In this document: piece by piece, positions 1-10,232 of the stretch
Position numbering within the stretch: the first letter of the stretch is position 1
How the letters are laid out: every line of letters starts with the position of its first letter
Assembly (NCBI RefSeq): GCF_900177295.1
Contig: NZ_FWZX01000024.1
Coordinates: forward strand, 1 to 64,000
Source: Tistlia consotensis USBA 355
Lineage (GTDB): Bacteria; Pseudomonadota; Alphaproteobacteria; Kiloniellales; DSM-21159
Direction: 5' to 3'
Length of the DNA stretch: 64,000 bases
Program-made: the position numbers and the translations under genes
The notes under the pieces: generated by a model
The model's input: the letters and a program-made list of their open reading frames with translations, nothing else
Told to the model about the DNA's origin: nothing
The model's database searches: none

Positions 1-349
1 CAACCTGGAGCGGCCGCACGAGGCGATCGGCATGAAGGTCCCCGTCGAGCGCTACCAGCCCAGCCGGCGGGCCTTGCCCGAGCGCCTGCCGGCGATCGAG
101 TACGAGCCCGAGGACGTCGTGCGCTGGGTCGACCAGAACGGCTGGATCAGCTACCGCGGGCGGCGCCGCAAGATCGGCAAGGCCTTCCGTGGCACCCCGG
201 TCGCCCTGCGCCCCACCCAGATCGACGGACGCCTCGACATCTTCTTCTGCCATCAGAAGCTGGCGTCCCTCGACCTCACCGAGCAGACTGAGCTCAAACC
301 CGTCCACAATGTCCCCGAACGGGTGTCCACTATGTCCCCGGTCTGAACA
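1..349 (+). mobile_element. Right end of an IS481-type insertion sequence
   Basis: The transposase frame ends in a sequence with two similar tracts, at about 303-315 (CACAATGTCCCCGAA) and 327-345 (TCCACTATGTCCCCGGTCT). Such TGTCC-type tracts with CTATGTCCCCGG are typical of IS481 terminal repeats. The exact outer boundary and any target duplication cannot be set because the left end is outside the window. Confidence 0.6.
2..346 (+). CDS. IS481-type transposase, C-terminal part
   Basis: The reading frame is open from the window edge, so only the last ~114 residues are visible. It begins with NLERPHEAIG, close to the end of the DDE integrase-core catalytic domain (the N-x2-RPHEA region of IS481/IS3-type transposases), and continues with the basic C-terminal tail holding YRGRRRKIGKAF and an FFCHQKLASLDL ending typical of IS481 family enzymes. 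The stop lies inside the terminal repeat of the element, as is common for IS481. The first two acidic catalytic residues would lie upstream, so intactness cannot be judged. Confidence 0.85.
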   Translation, partial: NLERPHEAIGMKVPVERYQPSRRALPERLPAIEYEPEDVVRWVDQNGWISYRGRRRKIGKAFRGTPVALRPTQIDGRLDIFFCHQKLASLDLTEQTELKPVHNVPERVSTMSPV

Positions 350-435
350 GCCTGTCGAAGGGTGAAGCGAAAGCGGCCCCGGCCGTGCCGGGTCGGCTCG
401 CGCTTCGCGCCGCGCTACGCGCGGTTCGACAGGCT
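349..435. repeat. Dispersed inverted repeat next to the IS end
   Basis: AGCCTGTCGAA at 349-359 is the inverse complement of TTCGACAGGCT at 425-435. The core (CTTCGACAxGCTCA) belongs to the same dispersed family as the perfect inverted repeat at 49629-49704, so this is a diverged copy lying directly against the insertion sequence end. Confidence 0.6.
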
Positions 436-479
436 CACCATGAAGCCGATTGGGCGCGCGTGGCGTGGAGTGTCGCCCC

Positions 480-1238
480 TCACTGCATCCGCATGCCGCC
501 GTCGAGGCGGATGGTGTCGTTGCTCATCATCGGGTTGCCGACGATGGTCATGACCAGCGAGGCGAACTCCTGGGGCGTGCCGAAGCGCTTCGGGAAGGGC
601 GTCTGCTGGGCCAGGTTGTCCTGGACGTCCTGGGGCATGTTGAGCAGCAGCGGCGTGCCGATCAGGCCCGGCGCGATGGTCATGACGCGCACGCCGAAGC
701 GCGCCAGCTCGCGCGCCGCCGGGGTCATCATGCCGATGATGCCGGCCTTGGAGGCCGAATAGGCGGCCTGGCCGACCTGGCCCTCGAAGGCGGCGATCGA
801 GGCGGTCGAGACGATGACGCCGCGCTCGCCGTCGGCGTTCAGCGGCTCGGCGGCGGTCATGTCGGCGGCGGCCAGGCGCAGCAGGTTGAAGCTGCCGATC
901 AGGTTGACCTCGATGACCTTCTTGAAGGCCTCGAGCGGCATCGGGCCCTCCTTGCCGACGATGCGCTTGGCCGGCGCGATGCCCGCGCAGTTGACCAGCA
1001 CCCGGCAGGGGCCGTGGGCCTCGCGCGCCCGGGCCACGGCGGCCTCGGCGGCGGCGGCGTCGGACACGTCGCAGGCCAGGCCCAGGCCGCCGATCTCCTT
1101 GGCGACGGCCTCGGCGGCCTCGCCGTTGAGGTCGAGCAGCGTCACCTTGGCGCCGGCGGCCGCCAGCGTGCGCCCGACCGCGGCGCCCATCCCCGACCCG
1201 CCGCCCGTGACGATCGCGCCCAAGCCCTTGACGTCCAT
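480..1238 (-). CDS. SDR family NAD(P)-dependent oxidoreductase, 3-hydroxyacyl-CoA dehydrogenase type 2-like
   Basis: 252 residues, a standard classical short-chain dehydrogenase. The Rossmann cofactor motif TGGGSGMG is at 11-18, NCAG at 83-86, the active-site Asn in VNLIGSF at ~111, Ser in the STAS stretch ~144-147, and the catalytic pair Y160/K164 (YSASK). Overall wording (LNCAGI-type core, IAPGLIGTPLL, PFPKRFGTPQEFA) resembles human HSD17B10-type 3-hydroxyacyl-CoA or 2-methyl-3-hydroxybutyryl-CoA dehydrogenases, so fatty or branched-chain acyl-CoA oxidation is the likely role; the substrate is inferred. A GAGGAG Shine-Dalgarno lies upstream of the chosen ATG. It stands alone, 61 bases downstream of the neighbouring lipid kinase-like gene on the same strand. 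Confidence 0.88.
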   Translation of the reverse strand: MDVKGLGAIVTGGGSGMGAAVGRTLAAAGAKVTLLDLNGEAAEAVAKEIGGLGLACDVSDAAAAEAAVARAREAHGPCRVLVNCAGIAPAKRIVGKEGPMPLEAFKKVIEVNLIGSFNLLRLAAADMTAAEPLNADGERGVIVSTASIAAFEGQVGQAAYSASKAGIIGMMTPAARELARFGVRVMTIAPGLIGTPLLLNMPQDVQDNLAQQTPFPKRFGTPQEFASLVMTIVGNPMMSNDTIRLDGGMRMQ

Positions 1239-1299
1239 GACTTCCGCTCCTCGCTGTCCTGTTGGCGGGGCGCGATATAGCAGAGCCCCGGCGAGGGGG

Positions 1300-2247
1300 C
1301 TAGCGTCGGGGCGGGAACACCAGGTTGAGGGCGTCGGGCAGCACGCGGATCGCGGCCGGCAGCGAGGCCAGGATGTCGCCGTCGCCCTGGATCGGGTCCT
1401 CGGCCGGGCCCTGGATCGAGACCTGGCGGCCGGTGACGATGCGGTAGTCGGGCAGGCGCGGCAGCAGGCCGAGCAGCAGGGCTGCGGCGTACTTGACGGC
1501 GTGCAGCCGGCCGGTCCGGCCGAACAGGCAGACCTCCAGGCTCGGATCGTCGAGCAGGGCGTCCGGGGCCAGCACGTAGCGGCCGCCGTAGAAGTGGGCG
1601 TTGCAGGCGACCGCCGAGGCCGCCGTGAAGACCTCGCCGTCGACGGTCACGCGGTAGAGCGGGAAGTCGTAGACCGCGAGCTGGCGCAGGGTCTGCCAGA
1701 CGTAGGCCAGCTTGCCGATCCGCTTCTTGAGGCGGCCGTCGACCTGGGCGACGACATGGGCGTCGAAGCCGACCCCGGCCATCAGCGTGAAGGCGCGGCC
1801 GTTGGCCTCGCCGAGCGCGATCGGGCGGGCGGCGCCCTGGAGGATCATGCGGGCGACCGCCGCCGGCCGGGTCGACAGGCCGATCTCCTGGGCCAGCACG
1901 TTGGCCGTGCCGAGCGGCAGGATCGCCAGGGGGATGGTGCGGCCGCCGGCCTGGTTGGCGAGCAGGCCGTTGATCGCCTCGTTGATCGTGCCGTCGCCGC
2001 CGGCCACGACCAGGCGGTCGCAGTCGTCGCGGGCGAGCGCGGCGGCGTAGGCCTCGGCGTCGCCGCGCCGGCCCGTCGCCAGCTCCTCGATGCGGGCGCC
2101 GGCCCGGTCGAGCCGCTCCAGGACCGCGCCGTAGCGGCGCCAGCGCGCGCCTCCGGCGGTCGGGTTGTGGATGATGCGCAGGCGCAGCGGCCCGGCGGCC
2201 GGCGAGACGGGCGGAAAGAAACGCGGTCGGTAGTCGCTCGGTCTCAT
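1300..2247 (-). CDS. Diacylglycerol kinase family lipid kinase (DAGKc/YegS-like)
   Basis: 315 residues from the chosen ATG. The DAGK catalytic fold is shown by NPTAGG (28-33), the nucleotide-binding GGDGT (83-87) and LPLGTANVLAQE (~111-122); a C-terminal beta domain follows, with GDGD near the end. Family members phosphorylate diacylglycerol or related lipids; the substrate here is unknown. An in-frame TTG/GTG extension of ~49 residues exists, but it reads through the AT-rich divergent promoter region and carries no domain, so the later ATG is preferred. Transcribed divergently from the LpxH-like gene. Confidence 0.85.
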   Translation of the reverse strand: MRPSDYRPRFFPPVSPAAGPLRLRIIHNPTAGGARWRRYGAVLERLDRAGARIEELATGRRGDAEAYAAALARDDCDRLVVAGGDGTINEAINGLLANQAGGRTIPLAILPLGTANVLAQEIGLSTRPAAVARMILQGAARPIALGEANGRAFTLMAGVGFDAHVVAQVDGRLKKRIGKLAYVWQTLRQLAVYDFPLYRVTVDGEVFTAASAVACNAHFYGGRYVLAPDALLDDPSLEVCLFGRTGRLHAVKYAAALLLGLLPRLPDYRIVTGRQVSIQGPAEDPIQGDGDILASLPAAIRVLPDALNLVFPPRR

Positions 2248-2417
2248 CTGGCGGTGATTACTTGTCGTGCGAACGGTTGCAGTTTTGTTTCCTTGGTGTG
2301 TATCTTTGCTTAATATTGTGCTTTTCGGTGGAGTCGCGCGCGATATCTTGATATAGCCGCTCTGGAGAAGTCGGGCAACGGCCGGATTTCCCACAGAGAC
2401 TGCGACGAGAACGGCGC
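2248..2417. promoter_or_regulatory. AT-rich divergent promoter region
   Basis: This 170-base gap separates two divergent genes and is clearly richer in A+T than its surroundings, with TAATATTGTG near 2311-2320 and GATATCTTGATATAG near 2342-2356. No single -35/-10 pair stands out, but both transcripts probably start here. Confidence 0.4.
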
Positions 2418-3323
2418 ATGCAGGCCAGTCTTCGAAGTCAACGCTATCGGACGATCTTCCTGTCCGACATCCACCTCGGCACGCGCGGCTGCAAGGCCGA
2501 GTTCCTGTTGGACTTTCTCAGGTTCAACGAGGCCGAGACGATCTATCTGGTCGGCGACATCTTCGACGGCTGGCGCCTGCGGCGCTCCTGGTACTGGCCG
2601 CAGGCCCACAACGACGTCGTCCAGAAGCTGCTGCGCAAGGCGCGCAAGGGCGCGCGGCTGATCTACCTGCCCGGCAACCACGACGAGCTGCTGCGCGCCT
2701 ACACCGGCCGTCACTTCGGCGGCGTCGAGGTGATGAGCGAGGCGATCCACGAGACCGCCGACGGCCGCCGCATGCTGGTGCTGCACGGCGACGCCTTCGA
2801 CGGCATCGTCACCTACGCCAAATGGCTCGCCCGGCTCGGCGACTGGACCTACAACCTCGCGCTGACCGTGAACCACTGGTTCAACCTCGTCCGGCGTCGC
2901 TTCGGCTTCGGCTACTGGTCGATGTCGGCCTGGCTGAAGGGCCGGGTCAAGAACGCCGTGCAGTTCATCGACCAGTACGAGCAGGCGGTCGCCGAGGAGG
3001 CCCGCCGGCGCGGCGTCGACGGCGTGATCTGCGGCCATATCCACAAGGCCGAGCAGCGCATGATCGGCGAGGTCCTCTACATCAACGACGGCGACTGGGT
3101 CGAGAGCTGCACGGCCCTGGTCGAGCACTTCGACGGCCGCCTCGAGATCCTCAACTGGGCGGAGCTGCGCAACTTCTCGATGCTCGAGGCGGCCCGCGCG
3201 CTGCCCGAGCTGGAGGAGGAGGACGTGGCCCAGCCGGCCGCGGCCGCGCGCAGCGGCCTGGCCGACGGGCCGCAGCGCGACCTGGTGGAGGTGCTGCGGC
3301 GCCGGCTCGAGACCGCCGGCTGA
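2418..3323 (+). CDS. UDP-2,3-diacylglucosamine diphosphatase-like metallophosphoesterase
   Basis: 301 residues. Calcineurin-like metal ligands are seen in order: SDIHLG (16-21), GDIFDGW (46-52), GNHDE (86-90), HGDAFD (~125) and GHIHKAE (~207). This is the LpxH-like branch, which hydrolyses UDP-2,3-diacylglucosamine to lipid X in lipid A synthesis; alphaproteobacteria usually use LpxI for this step, so this copy could be a second enzyme or act on another substrate. Its TGA overlaps the ATG of the next glycosyltransferase, so the two are translationally coupled, a pairing that suggests envelope glycolipid work. Confidence 0.8.
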   Translation: MQASLRSQRYRTIFLSDIHLGTRGCKAEFLLDFLRFNEAETIYLVGDIFDGWRLRRSWYWPQAHNDVVQKLLRKARKGARLIYLPGNHDELLRAYTGRHFGGVEVMSEAIHETADGRRMLVLHGDAFDGIVTYAKWLARLGDWTYNLALTVNHWFNLVRRRFGFGYWSMSAWLKGRVKNAVQFIDQYEQAVAEEARRRGVDGVICGHIHKAEQRMIGEVLYINDGDWVESCTALVEHFDGRLEILNWAELRNFSMLEAARALPELEEEDVAQPAAAARSGLADGPQRDLVEVLRRRLETAG

Positions 3324-4333
3324 TGCGCATCCTGCTCGCCACCGACGCCTGGTTCCCGCAGATCAACGGCGTGGTGCGCACCCTCAGCCGGGTGGTCGAG
3401 GAGCTGGCGGCGCTGGGCCACGAGATCGAGGTGGTCCATCCCGGCCGCTTCCGCACCGTGGCCTGCCCGACCTACGCGGAGATCCGCCTGGCGGTGCTGC
3501 CCAGGTCCGGCGCGCTGGCGATCATCGAGGAGTTCCGGCCCGAGGCCGTGCACATCGCGACCGAAGGCCCGATCGGCTGGGCCGTGCGCAGCCTCTGCCT
3601 CGCCCGCAAGCTGCCCTTCACGACCAGCTACCACACGCGCTTTCCCGAGTACGTCTCGGCGCGCATGCCGGTGCCGACGGCGCTCGGCTACCTGGTGATG
3701 CGCTGGTTCCACCGGCCGTCCAGCGGGGTCATGGTCGCCACGCCGAGCCTGCAGCGCGAGCTCGAGGGCCGCGGCTTCCGCAACGTCAAGGCCTGGTCGC
3801 GCGGCGTCGACACCGAGATGTTCAAGCCGCGCAACGATCCGGCGGTCGACCTGCCGCGGCCGGTCTACCTCTACGTCGGGCGGGTCTCGGTCGAGAAGAA
3901 CCTGGAGGCCTTCCTCGGGCTCGACTTCGCCCTCGGCAGCAAGCTGGTGGTCGGCGACGGCCCGCAGCTCGCCGAGCTGAAGGGGCGCTTCCCCAAGGCG
4001 CACTTCGTCGGCGCCAAGCAGGGCGAGGAGCTGGCCCGCCACTACGCCTCGGCCGACGTCTTCGTCTTCCCGAGCCGCACCGACACCTACGGCCTAGTCA
4101 TGCTCGAGGCGCTGGCCAGCGGCCTGCCGGTCGCCGCCTTCCCGGTGCCGGGCCCGCTCGACGTCGTCGACGGCCACGGCATCGGCGTGCTCGACGAGGA
4201 TCTCGCCTATGCCGTCGAGCGGGCGCTGGCGATCCCGCCCGAGCGCTGCCGGGCCCACGCCCTCAAGTTCTCCTGGCGCGCCTGCGCCGAGCAGTTCCTC
4301 GGCAACCTGCAGCCCTTCGCGGCGGCGGCGTAG
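3323..4333 (+). CDS. Glycosyltransferase family 4-like protein
   Basis: 336 residues from the ATG that overlaps the preceding stop. The N-terminal domain has DAWFPQINGVVRTLS and the sugar-nucleotide half has YVGRVSVEKNLE (~190) and a DVFVFPSRTDTYGLVMLEALASG-type EX7E region (~245-270, here given only in outline). These are hallmarks of GT-B family 4 enzymes, in particular those annotated as GDP-mannose-dependent alpha-mannosyltransferases or SQD2-like glycolipid synthases. The acceptor is unknown. Coupling to the LpxH-like phosphatase suggests a glycolipid product at the inner membrane. Confidence 0.82.
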   Translation: MRILLATDAWFPQINGVVRTLSRVVEELAALGHEIEVVHPGRFRTVACPTYAEIRLAVLPRSGALAIIEEFRPEAVHIATEGPIGWAVRSLCLARKLPFTTSYHTRFPEYVSARMPVPTALGYLVMRWFHRPSSGVMVATPSLQRELEGRGFRNVKAWSRGVDTEMFKPRNDPAVDLPRPVYLYVGRVSVEKNLEAFLGLDFALGSKLVVGDGPQLAELKGRFPKAHFVGAKQGEELARHYASADVFVFPSRTDTYGLVMLEALASGLPVAAFPVPGPLDVVDGHGIGVLDEDLAYAVERALAIPPERCRAHALKFSWRACAEQFLGNLQPFAAAA

Positions 4334-4394
4334 CCCGGCTTCCGGCCCCGGGGCGGGGGGGGCCGGCCCCGGGGCCAACGGACCGCGACGCTGC

Positions 4395-5348
4395 TCAGTT
4401 GCGCTCGACCGTCCAGCGCAACTGGTCGGGATCGCGGCTGATGCGAAGCGCATCGCAGCGGCCGTCGTCGATCTTCAACACCGGGCAGCGCTGGCCGGTC
4501 TCGACCGACAGGGTCGCGTCGATGCCGCAGAGCCCGTCCTGCCGCTCCGAATCGACCGGGAAGGGGCCGATGCGCTCGCCGCTGGCCGCGGCGAAGAGCG
4601 AGATCTCCGGCGGCTCCTGGCCGTCGTCGAGCCCCAGCACCCAGCGGTCGGTGGCGCCGTCGCAGCCCGCCTCCGCCGCGACCAGGCTGCCCGCCAGCCA
4701 GGCGAGCTGGGGCGAATCCGCCTGCAGCCGGGCCAGCGTCTGGGCGGCCTGCCAGCTGCGGTCGGCCGGCCGGTGCGCCTTCAGCCAGGTCCCCGCCACG
4801 GCCGGCCAGTTGTTCGGGTCGGCGTCGGCCTCGCTCGGCGCGTCGGGGCAGTCCGGCTGGCTGCGATAGTCGAGGGCGACCGGCAGCGGCTGGGACAGGT
4901 CCCAGACGATCCGCTCGCCGCAGTCGCCCAGGCCGCGCGCCTTGGTCGTCAGGGTCAGGCTGTCGCCGTCGACGTCGGCCAGGCCGACCAGCTCGGGACG
5001 CCAGGCCAGCGTCGCCTGGTCCTGCCAGACGATACGGAAGGGGAAGAGCAGCGGCAGGGCGGTCAGGATGCCGGCGTCGTCGCCGCGCACCCGCCAGGCG
5101 CGGTAGCGCAGCTGGTAGGCATAGCTCTCGCAGGCCGCAAGCAGCAGCCAGTCGTTCCCGTCGAGCCGCGCGACCTTGAGCGGCGACGGCGGCATCGCCT
5201 CGGGCTGGCAGCCCTCGGGCCAGTCGACGCGCTCGCTCCAGGCCGCGAGATCGCCCTGCTGCAGCGCCGGCGGCAGCTCCATGGCCCGGCCGACGGCCGG
5301 CAGCAGCAACAGCGCCAGACCGAGCAGCGCCGACAAACCGTTCCTCAT
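4395..5348 (-). CDS. DUF1176-like exported protein
   Basis: 317 residues starting at MRNGLSALLG, preceded by a good GGGAGAAGGGC Shine-Dalgarno. The first ~22 residues are a Sec signal peptide (hydrophobic LLGLALLLLPAVGRA with an AxA-like cleavage region). The mature part has pairs of cysteines and a GLGDCGERIVWDL stretch resembling the RG-x-GDCG signature of DUF1176 periplasmic proteins. Function is unknown. It is divergent from the MsbA-like exporter and convergent with the glycosyltransferase. The family assignment is by motif recall only. Confidence 0.6.
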   Translation of the reverse strand: MRNGLSALLGLALLLLPAVGRAMELPPALQQGDLAAWSERVDWPEGCQPEAMPPSPLKVARLDGNDWLLLAACESYAYQLRYRAWRVRGDDAGILTALPLLFPFRIVWQDQATLAWRPELVGLADVDGDSLTLTTKARGLGDCGERIVWDLSQPLPVALDYRSQPDCPDAPSEADADPNNWPAVAGTWLKAHRPADRSWQAAQTLARLQADSPQLAWLAGSLVAAEAGCDGATDRWVLGLDDGQEPPEISLFAAASGERIGPFPVDSERQDGLCGIDATLSVETGQRCPVLKIDDGRCDALRISRDPDQLRWTVERN

Positions 5349-5535
5349 GCCCTTCTCCCGCCCGGTCGCTCCGCCGCCGGATCGCAAGCCTAGCGCCTGC
5401 AGGCCCCTGTCGGCCATGCGCCCTTTGCCCGCTGGCCTCCGGACCGGGGACGCCGGCCCTGCGCCCTTTGCTTGGTTCTGCCGCTGCGGCCATGCTAGAC
5501 CACGCGCTCCCGAGACAGAGGCTTTCCGAGGGGCC

Positions 5536-7356
<1,821 letters not shown>

Positions 7357-7370
7357 CGGACCGCGCGCCG

Positions 7371-8129
7371 ATGAGTCTCGCCAAGCGTTTCGCGCGCTCG
7401 GACCGGGGCCGCCGCCTGCTGGCCGGCGCGATCGCGCTCTACATCCGCCTGGTCCACCGCACGACCCGCTGGGAGCGCGAGCTGCCCGAGGCGACGCGGG
7501 CGCTGATCGAGGGCGGCAGGCCCTGCGTCGTCGCCTTCTGGCACGGCCGCATGCTGGTCATGCGCGGCGCCTGGACCGACCGCCCCGAGCGCCTGCACGT
7601 GCTGATCTCGGGGCACCGCGACGGCCGGCTGATCTCGACGGCCCTCGAGGGGCTCGGCTTCCCCTCGGTCTCCGGCTCGAGCCGGCGCGGCGGCGCGACG
7701 GCCCTGCGCGCCATGGGCCGCGAGCTGGCCCAGGGCGCCTGCGTCGCGATCACGCCGGACGGGCCGAAGGGGCCGCGCATGCGGGTCAAGCCGGGTGCGA
7801 TCAAGGCGGCCCAGCTGGCCGGCGTGCCGATCGTGCCGGTCAGCGGCTCCGCGCGCCCGGCCCGGCTGCTCGATTCCTGGGACCGCTTCCTGCTGCTGCG
7901 GCCCTTCGGCCGCGCCCGCATCGTCTGGGGCGAGCCGCTCGCGGTGCCGCGGCGCGCCGGCGAGGCCGAGCTCGAGGCCCTGGCCGAGGAGCTGGAGCGC
8001 CGCCTGATCGCGCTGACCGAGCAGGCCGATCGCGCCTGCGGCCAGGTCCCGGTCGCGCCGGACCCGAGACCGGCGCCGCGCGCGACGGCGACCATCGGGC
8101 GGAGGGCGCCCCTGGCGCCCGCCGACTAG
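7371..8129 (+). CDS. DUF374 lysophospholipid acyltransferase family protein
   Basis: 252 residues. FWHGRM (~47-52) and SGHRDGRLIS (~77-86) followed by PDGPKGPRMRVKPGA (~128-142) are the recognisable motifs of the DUF374 branch of the LPLAT superfamily, often seen between msbA-like and lpxK genes in alphaproteobacteria. It probably acts in lipid A or phospholipid acylation; the reaction is not established. The last ~35 residues are low-complexity. In many relatives a Kdo transferase gene follows; here lpxK follows directly. Confidence 0.82.
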   Translation: MSLAKRFARSDRGRRLLAGAIALYIRLVHRTTRWERELPEATRALIEGGRPCVVAFWHGRMLVMRGAWTDRPERLHVLISGHRDGRLISTALEGLGFPSVSGSSRRGGATALRAMGRELAQGACVAITPDGPKGPRMRVKPGAIKAAQLAGVPIVPVSGSARPARLLDSWDRFLLLRPFGRARIVWGEPLAVPRRAGEAELEALAEELERRLIALTEQADRACGQVPVAPDPRPAPRATATIGRRAPLAPAD

Positions 8130-8141
8130 GGACTCCCGGCC

Positions 8142-9119
8142 TTGCGCGCGCCCGACTTCTGGAGCGGACGGGGGGCGCTGTCGAGCCTGCTGCTGCCGCT
8201 GGCGCTCGGCTACGACCTGGCCGGCTGGCTGCGCTGGCGGGTCGTCAATCCGGTTCGGCTGCCCGTCCCGGTGATCTGCGTCGGCAACCTGACCGCCGGG
8301 GGCGCCGGCAAGACGCCGACCGTGCTGGCGCTGGTCGAGCTGCTGGCCGAGCGGGCGCTCGCCGTCCATGCCGTGACCCGCGGCTACGGCGGCCGCGAGC
8401 GCGGGCCGCTCAGGGTCGATCCGGCGCTGCACGACGCGGCGGCGGTCGGCGACGAGCCCCTGCTGCTGGCGCGCGCCTGCCCGACCTGGGTGGCGCGCGA
8501 GCGGGCGGCTGGTGCGCGGGCGGCCGCGGCGGCCGGCGCCGAGGTGCTGCTGCTCGACGACGGCCTGCAGAATCCCGGTCTCGCCAAGGACCTGGCGCTC
8601 GCGGTCGTCGACGGCGCCGCCGGGCTCGGCAACGGCCGCGTCCTGCCGGCCGGGCCGCTGCGCGAGAACCTGACCCGGGGCCTCGGCCGGGCCGACGCCC
8701 TGCTGTCGGTCGGCGGGGACTGGGCGCCGCCGCCGGCCGCCGCCGGCAAGCCGCTGCTGCGCGCCGAGCTGGTCGCGGAGACGGCCGGCGCGTGGCGCGG
8801 CCGGCGGGTCCTGGCCTTCGCCGGCATCGGCCGGCCGGCCAAGTTCTTCGACACCCTGGCCGGCCTCGGCGCCGAGCTGGCCGGCACCCGCGCCTTCGCC
8901 GACCACCACCCCTACACGGCCGCCGACGGCCAGGCGCTGCTCGCCGAGGCCGGACGGCTCGGCGCCGAGCTCGCGACGACGGAAAAGGACTTCGTGCGCC
9001 TGCCGCCGCCGCTCGCCGCGGTCACTCGGGTCTTGCCTGTGCACCTGCGATGGCGCGACAAGCGGAAGATCGACGCGCTGCTGGAGCGAGCCCTGGCCGA
9101 TGGCCACCCCCAACCGTGA
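8142..9119 (+). CDS. lpxK: Tetraacyldisaccharide 4'-kinase
   Basis: 325 residues from a TTG start. LpxK phosphorylates the 4' position of the lipid A disaccharide at the inner membrane. A membrane-associated N-terminal helix (LSSLLLPLALGYDLAGWL) precedes the P-loop LTAGGAGKTPT (~50-60) and the DDGLQNP motif (~142), the family's DDGxQ signature with N in place of the usual H, as in many alphaproteobacterial forms. TTEKDFVRL near the C-terminus is also conserved. The end overlaps the next acyltransferase by 20 bases. Confidence 0.9.
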   Translation: MRAPDFWSGRGALSSLLLPLALGYDLAGWLRWRVVNPVRLPVPVICVGNLTAGGAGKTPTVLALVELLAERALAVHAVTRGYGGRERGPLRVDPALHDAAAVGDEPLLLARACPTWVARERAAGARAAAAAGAEVLLLDDGLQNPGLAKDLALAVVDGAAGLGNGRVLPAGPLRENLTRGLGRADALLSVGGDWAPPPAAAGKPLLRAELVAETAGAWRGRRVLAFAGIGRPAKFFDTLAGLGAELAGTRAFADHHPYTAADGQALLAEAGRLGAELATTEKDFVRLPPPLAAVTRVLPVHLRWRDKRKIDALLERALADGHPQP

Positions 9120-10011
9120 CAAGTTCCTGACGAAGTACCTCCGCTATCCGGTCGAGGCGGCCTTCGCCTTCGCCTTCATGGGGCTGTTCAAGATCCTGCC
9201 GCTCGACTGGGCCTCGGCCTTCGGCGGCTGGCTGGGCCGGACCGTCGGGCCGCTGCTGCCGCTGTCGAAGCGCGCCTGGCGCAACCTCGAGCTGGTCTTT
9301 CCGGAGATGCCGGAGGCGCGGCGCCGCGAGATCGTCCGCGCCATGTGGGACAACCTCGGCCGCACCGCCGCCGAGTACCCGCACCTCGACACGATCAGCG
9401 ATCCGAAGACCGGGCGGGTCGAGATCATCGGCGCCGAGCTGGTCAAGGGACCGGCCTCGGAGGGCCGGCCGGTGATCATCGCCGCCATGCACCAGGCCAA
9501 CTTCGAGGTGTCGGTGGTCACCGCCGGCGCCCAGGGCATCCCGATGGTCGGGATCAGCCGGGCCGCCAACAACCCGCTGGTCCAGAAGGTCGCCGAGAAG
9601 ATGCGCGGCGTCACGCCCGGCAAGCGCATCCCCAAGGGCGCCCAGGGCGCCCGGGCGCTGATCGCCGAGATGCAGAAGGGCTCGACGATCGGCGTGCTCA
9701 ACGACCAGAAGTTCAACGAGGGCTTCGAGGCGCGCTTCTTCGGCCTGCCGGCGATGACCGCCGACGGTCCGGCCCAGATGGCCCTGCGCTTCGCCTGCCC
9801 GATCGTGCCCTCGCGCCTGGAGCGCCTGGGCGGCGCGCGCTTCCGCATGACCATCGAGCCGACGCCGGCCTTCACCCCGACCGGCAACAAGCGCGGCGAC
9901 GCTCAGGCCCTGACCCAGGCGATCAACGACCGCTTCGAGGCCTGGGTGCGCGAGCGGCCCGAGGACTGGCTCTGGCTGCACCGCCGGTTTCCGAAGAGCT
10001 ACTACCGGTAG
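9100..10011 (+). CDS. lpxL: Lipid A biosynthesis acyltransferase (LpxL/HtrB-like)
   Basis: 303 residues. The HX4E catalytic motif (H131-QANF-E136) matches the HX4D/E motif of Kdo2-lipid A late acyltransferases; the N-terminal hydrophobic helix (~18-35), NQ-type motif LNDQKFNEG (~203) and the WLWLHRRFP end are typical. It adds a secondary acyl chain to lipid A at the inner membrane. The start lies inside lpxK (20-base overlap), so it is probably coupled to it. Confidence 0.88.
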   Translation: MATPNRDKFLTKYLRYPVEAAFAFAFMGLFKILPLDWASAFGGWLGRTVGPLLPLSKRAWRNLELVFPEMPEARRREIVRAMWDNLGRTAAEYPHLDTISDPKTGRVEIIGAELVKGPASEGRPVIIAAMHQANFEVSVVTAGAQGIPMVGISRAANNPLVQKVAEKMRGVTPGKRIPKGAQGARALIAEMQKGSTIGVLNDQKFNEGFEARFFGLPAMTADGPAQMALRFACPIVPSRLERLGGARFRMTIEPTPAFTPTGNKRGDAQALTQAINDRFEAWVRERPEDWLWLHRRFPKSYYR

Positions 10012-10051
10012 GGTGGCGGCTTTCCTCAACCGTCGCCGCCACGCTCCCCTC

Positions 10052-10161
10052 CGTCATCCTCGCGAAAGCGAGGATCCAGAGAAAGGCGCCTGGAGCGCGG
10101 ACGGACGACCGTCCGCGTGGGTGGAACCATCCTCTGGATCCTCGCTTTCGCGAGGATGACG
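10052..10161. repeat. Long perfect inverted repeat, intergenic
   Basis: Two exact 30-base arms (10052-10081 and 10132-10161) flank a 50-base centre; each arm is itself built round the palindromic core CCTCGCGAAAGCGAGG. The centre holds a smaller hairpin with arms GCGGACGG/CCGTCCGC. Elements with a TCCTCGCGAAAGCGAGGATCC core are widespread intergenic repeats in alphaproteobacteria. It lies between lpxL and the end of xseA, two convergent genes, and could fold into a transcript-ending stem for both. Confidence 0.85.
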
Positions 10162-10232
10162 AAATGGGGGGACGGAGAGAGAAGCGGACGACGGCGGTAG
10201 AGAAAGGGGACGGCTGCGAGAGGTCTCGCCCC

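Noticed and set aside
2248-2394. N-terminal extension of the diacylglycerol-kinase-like protein
   Set aside because: The extra ~49 residues run through the AT-rich divergent promoter region and have no domain; the ATG at 2247 gives a normal family N-terminus.
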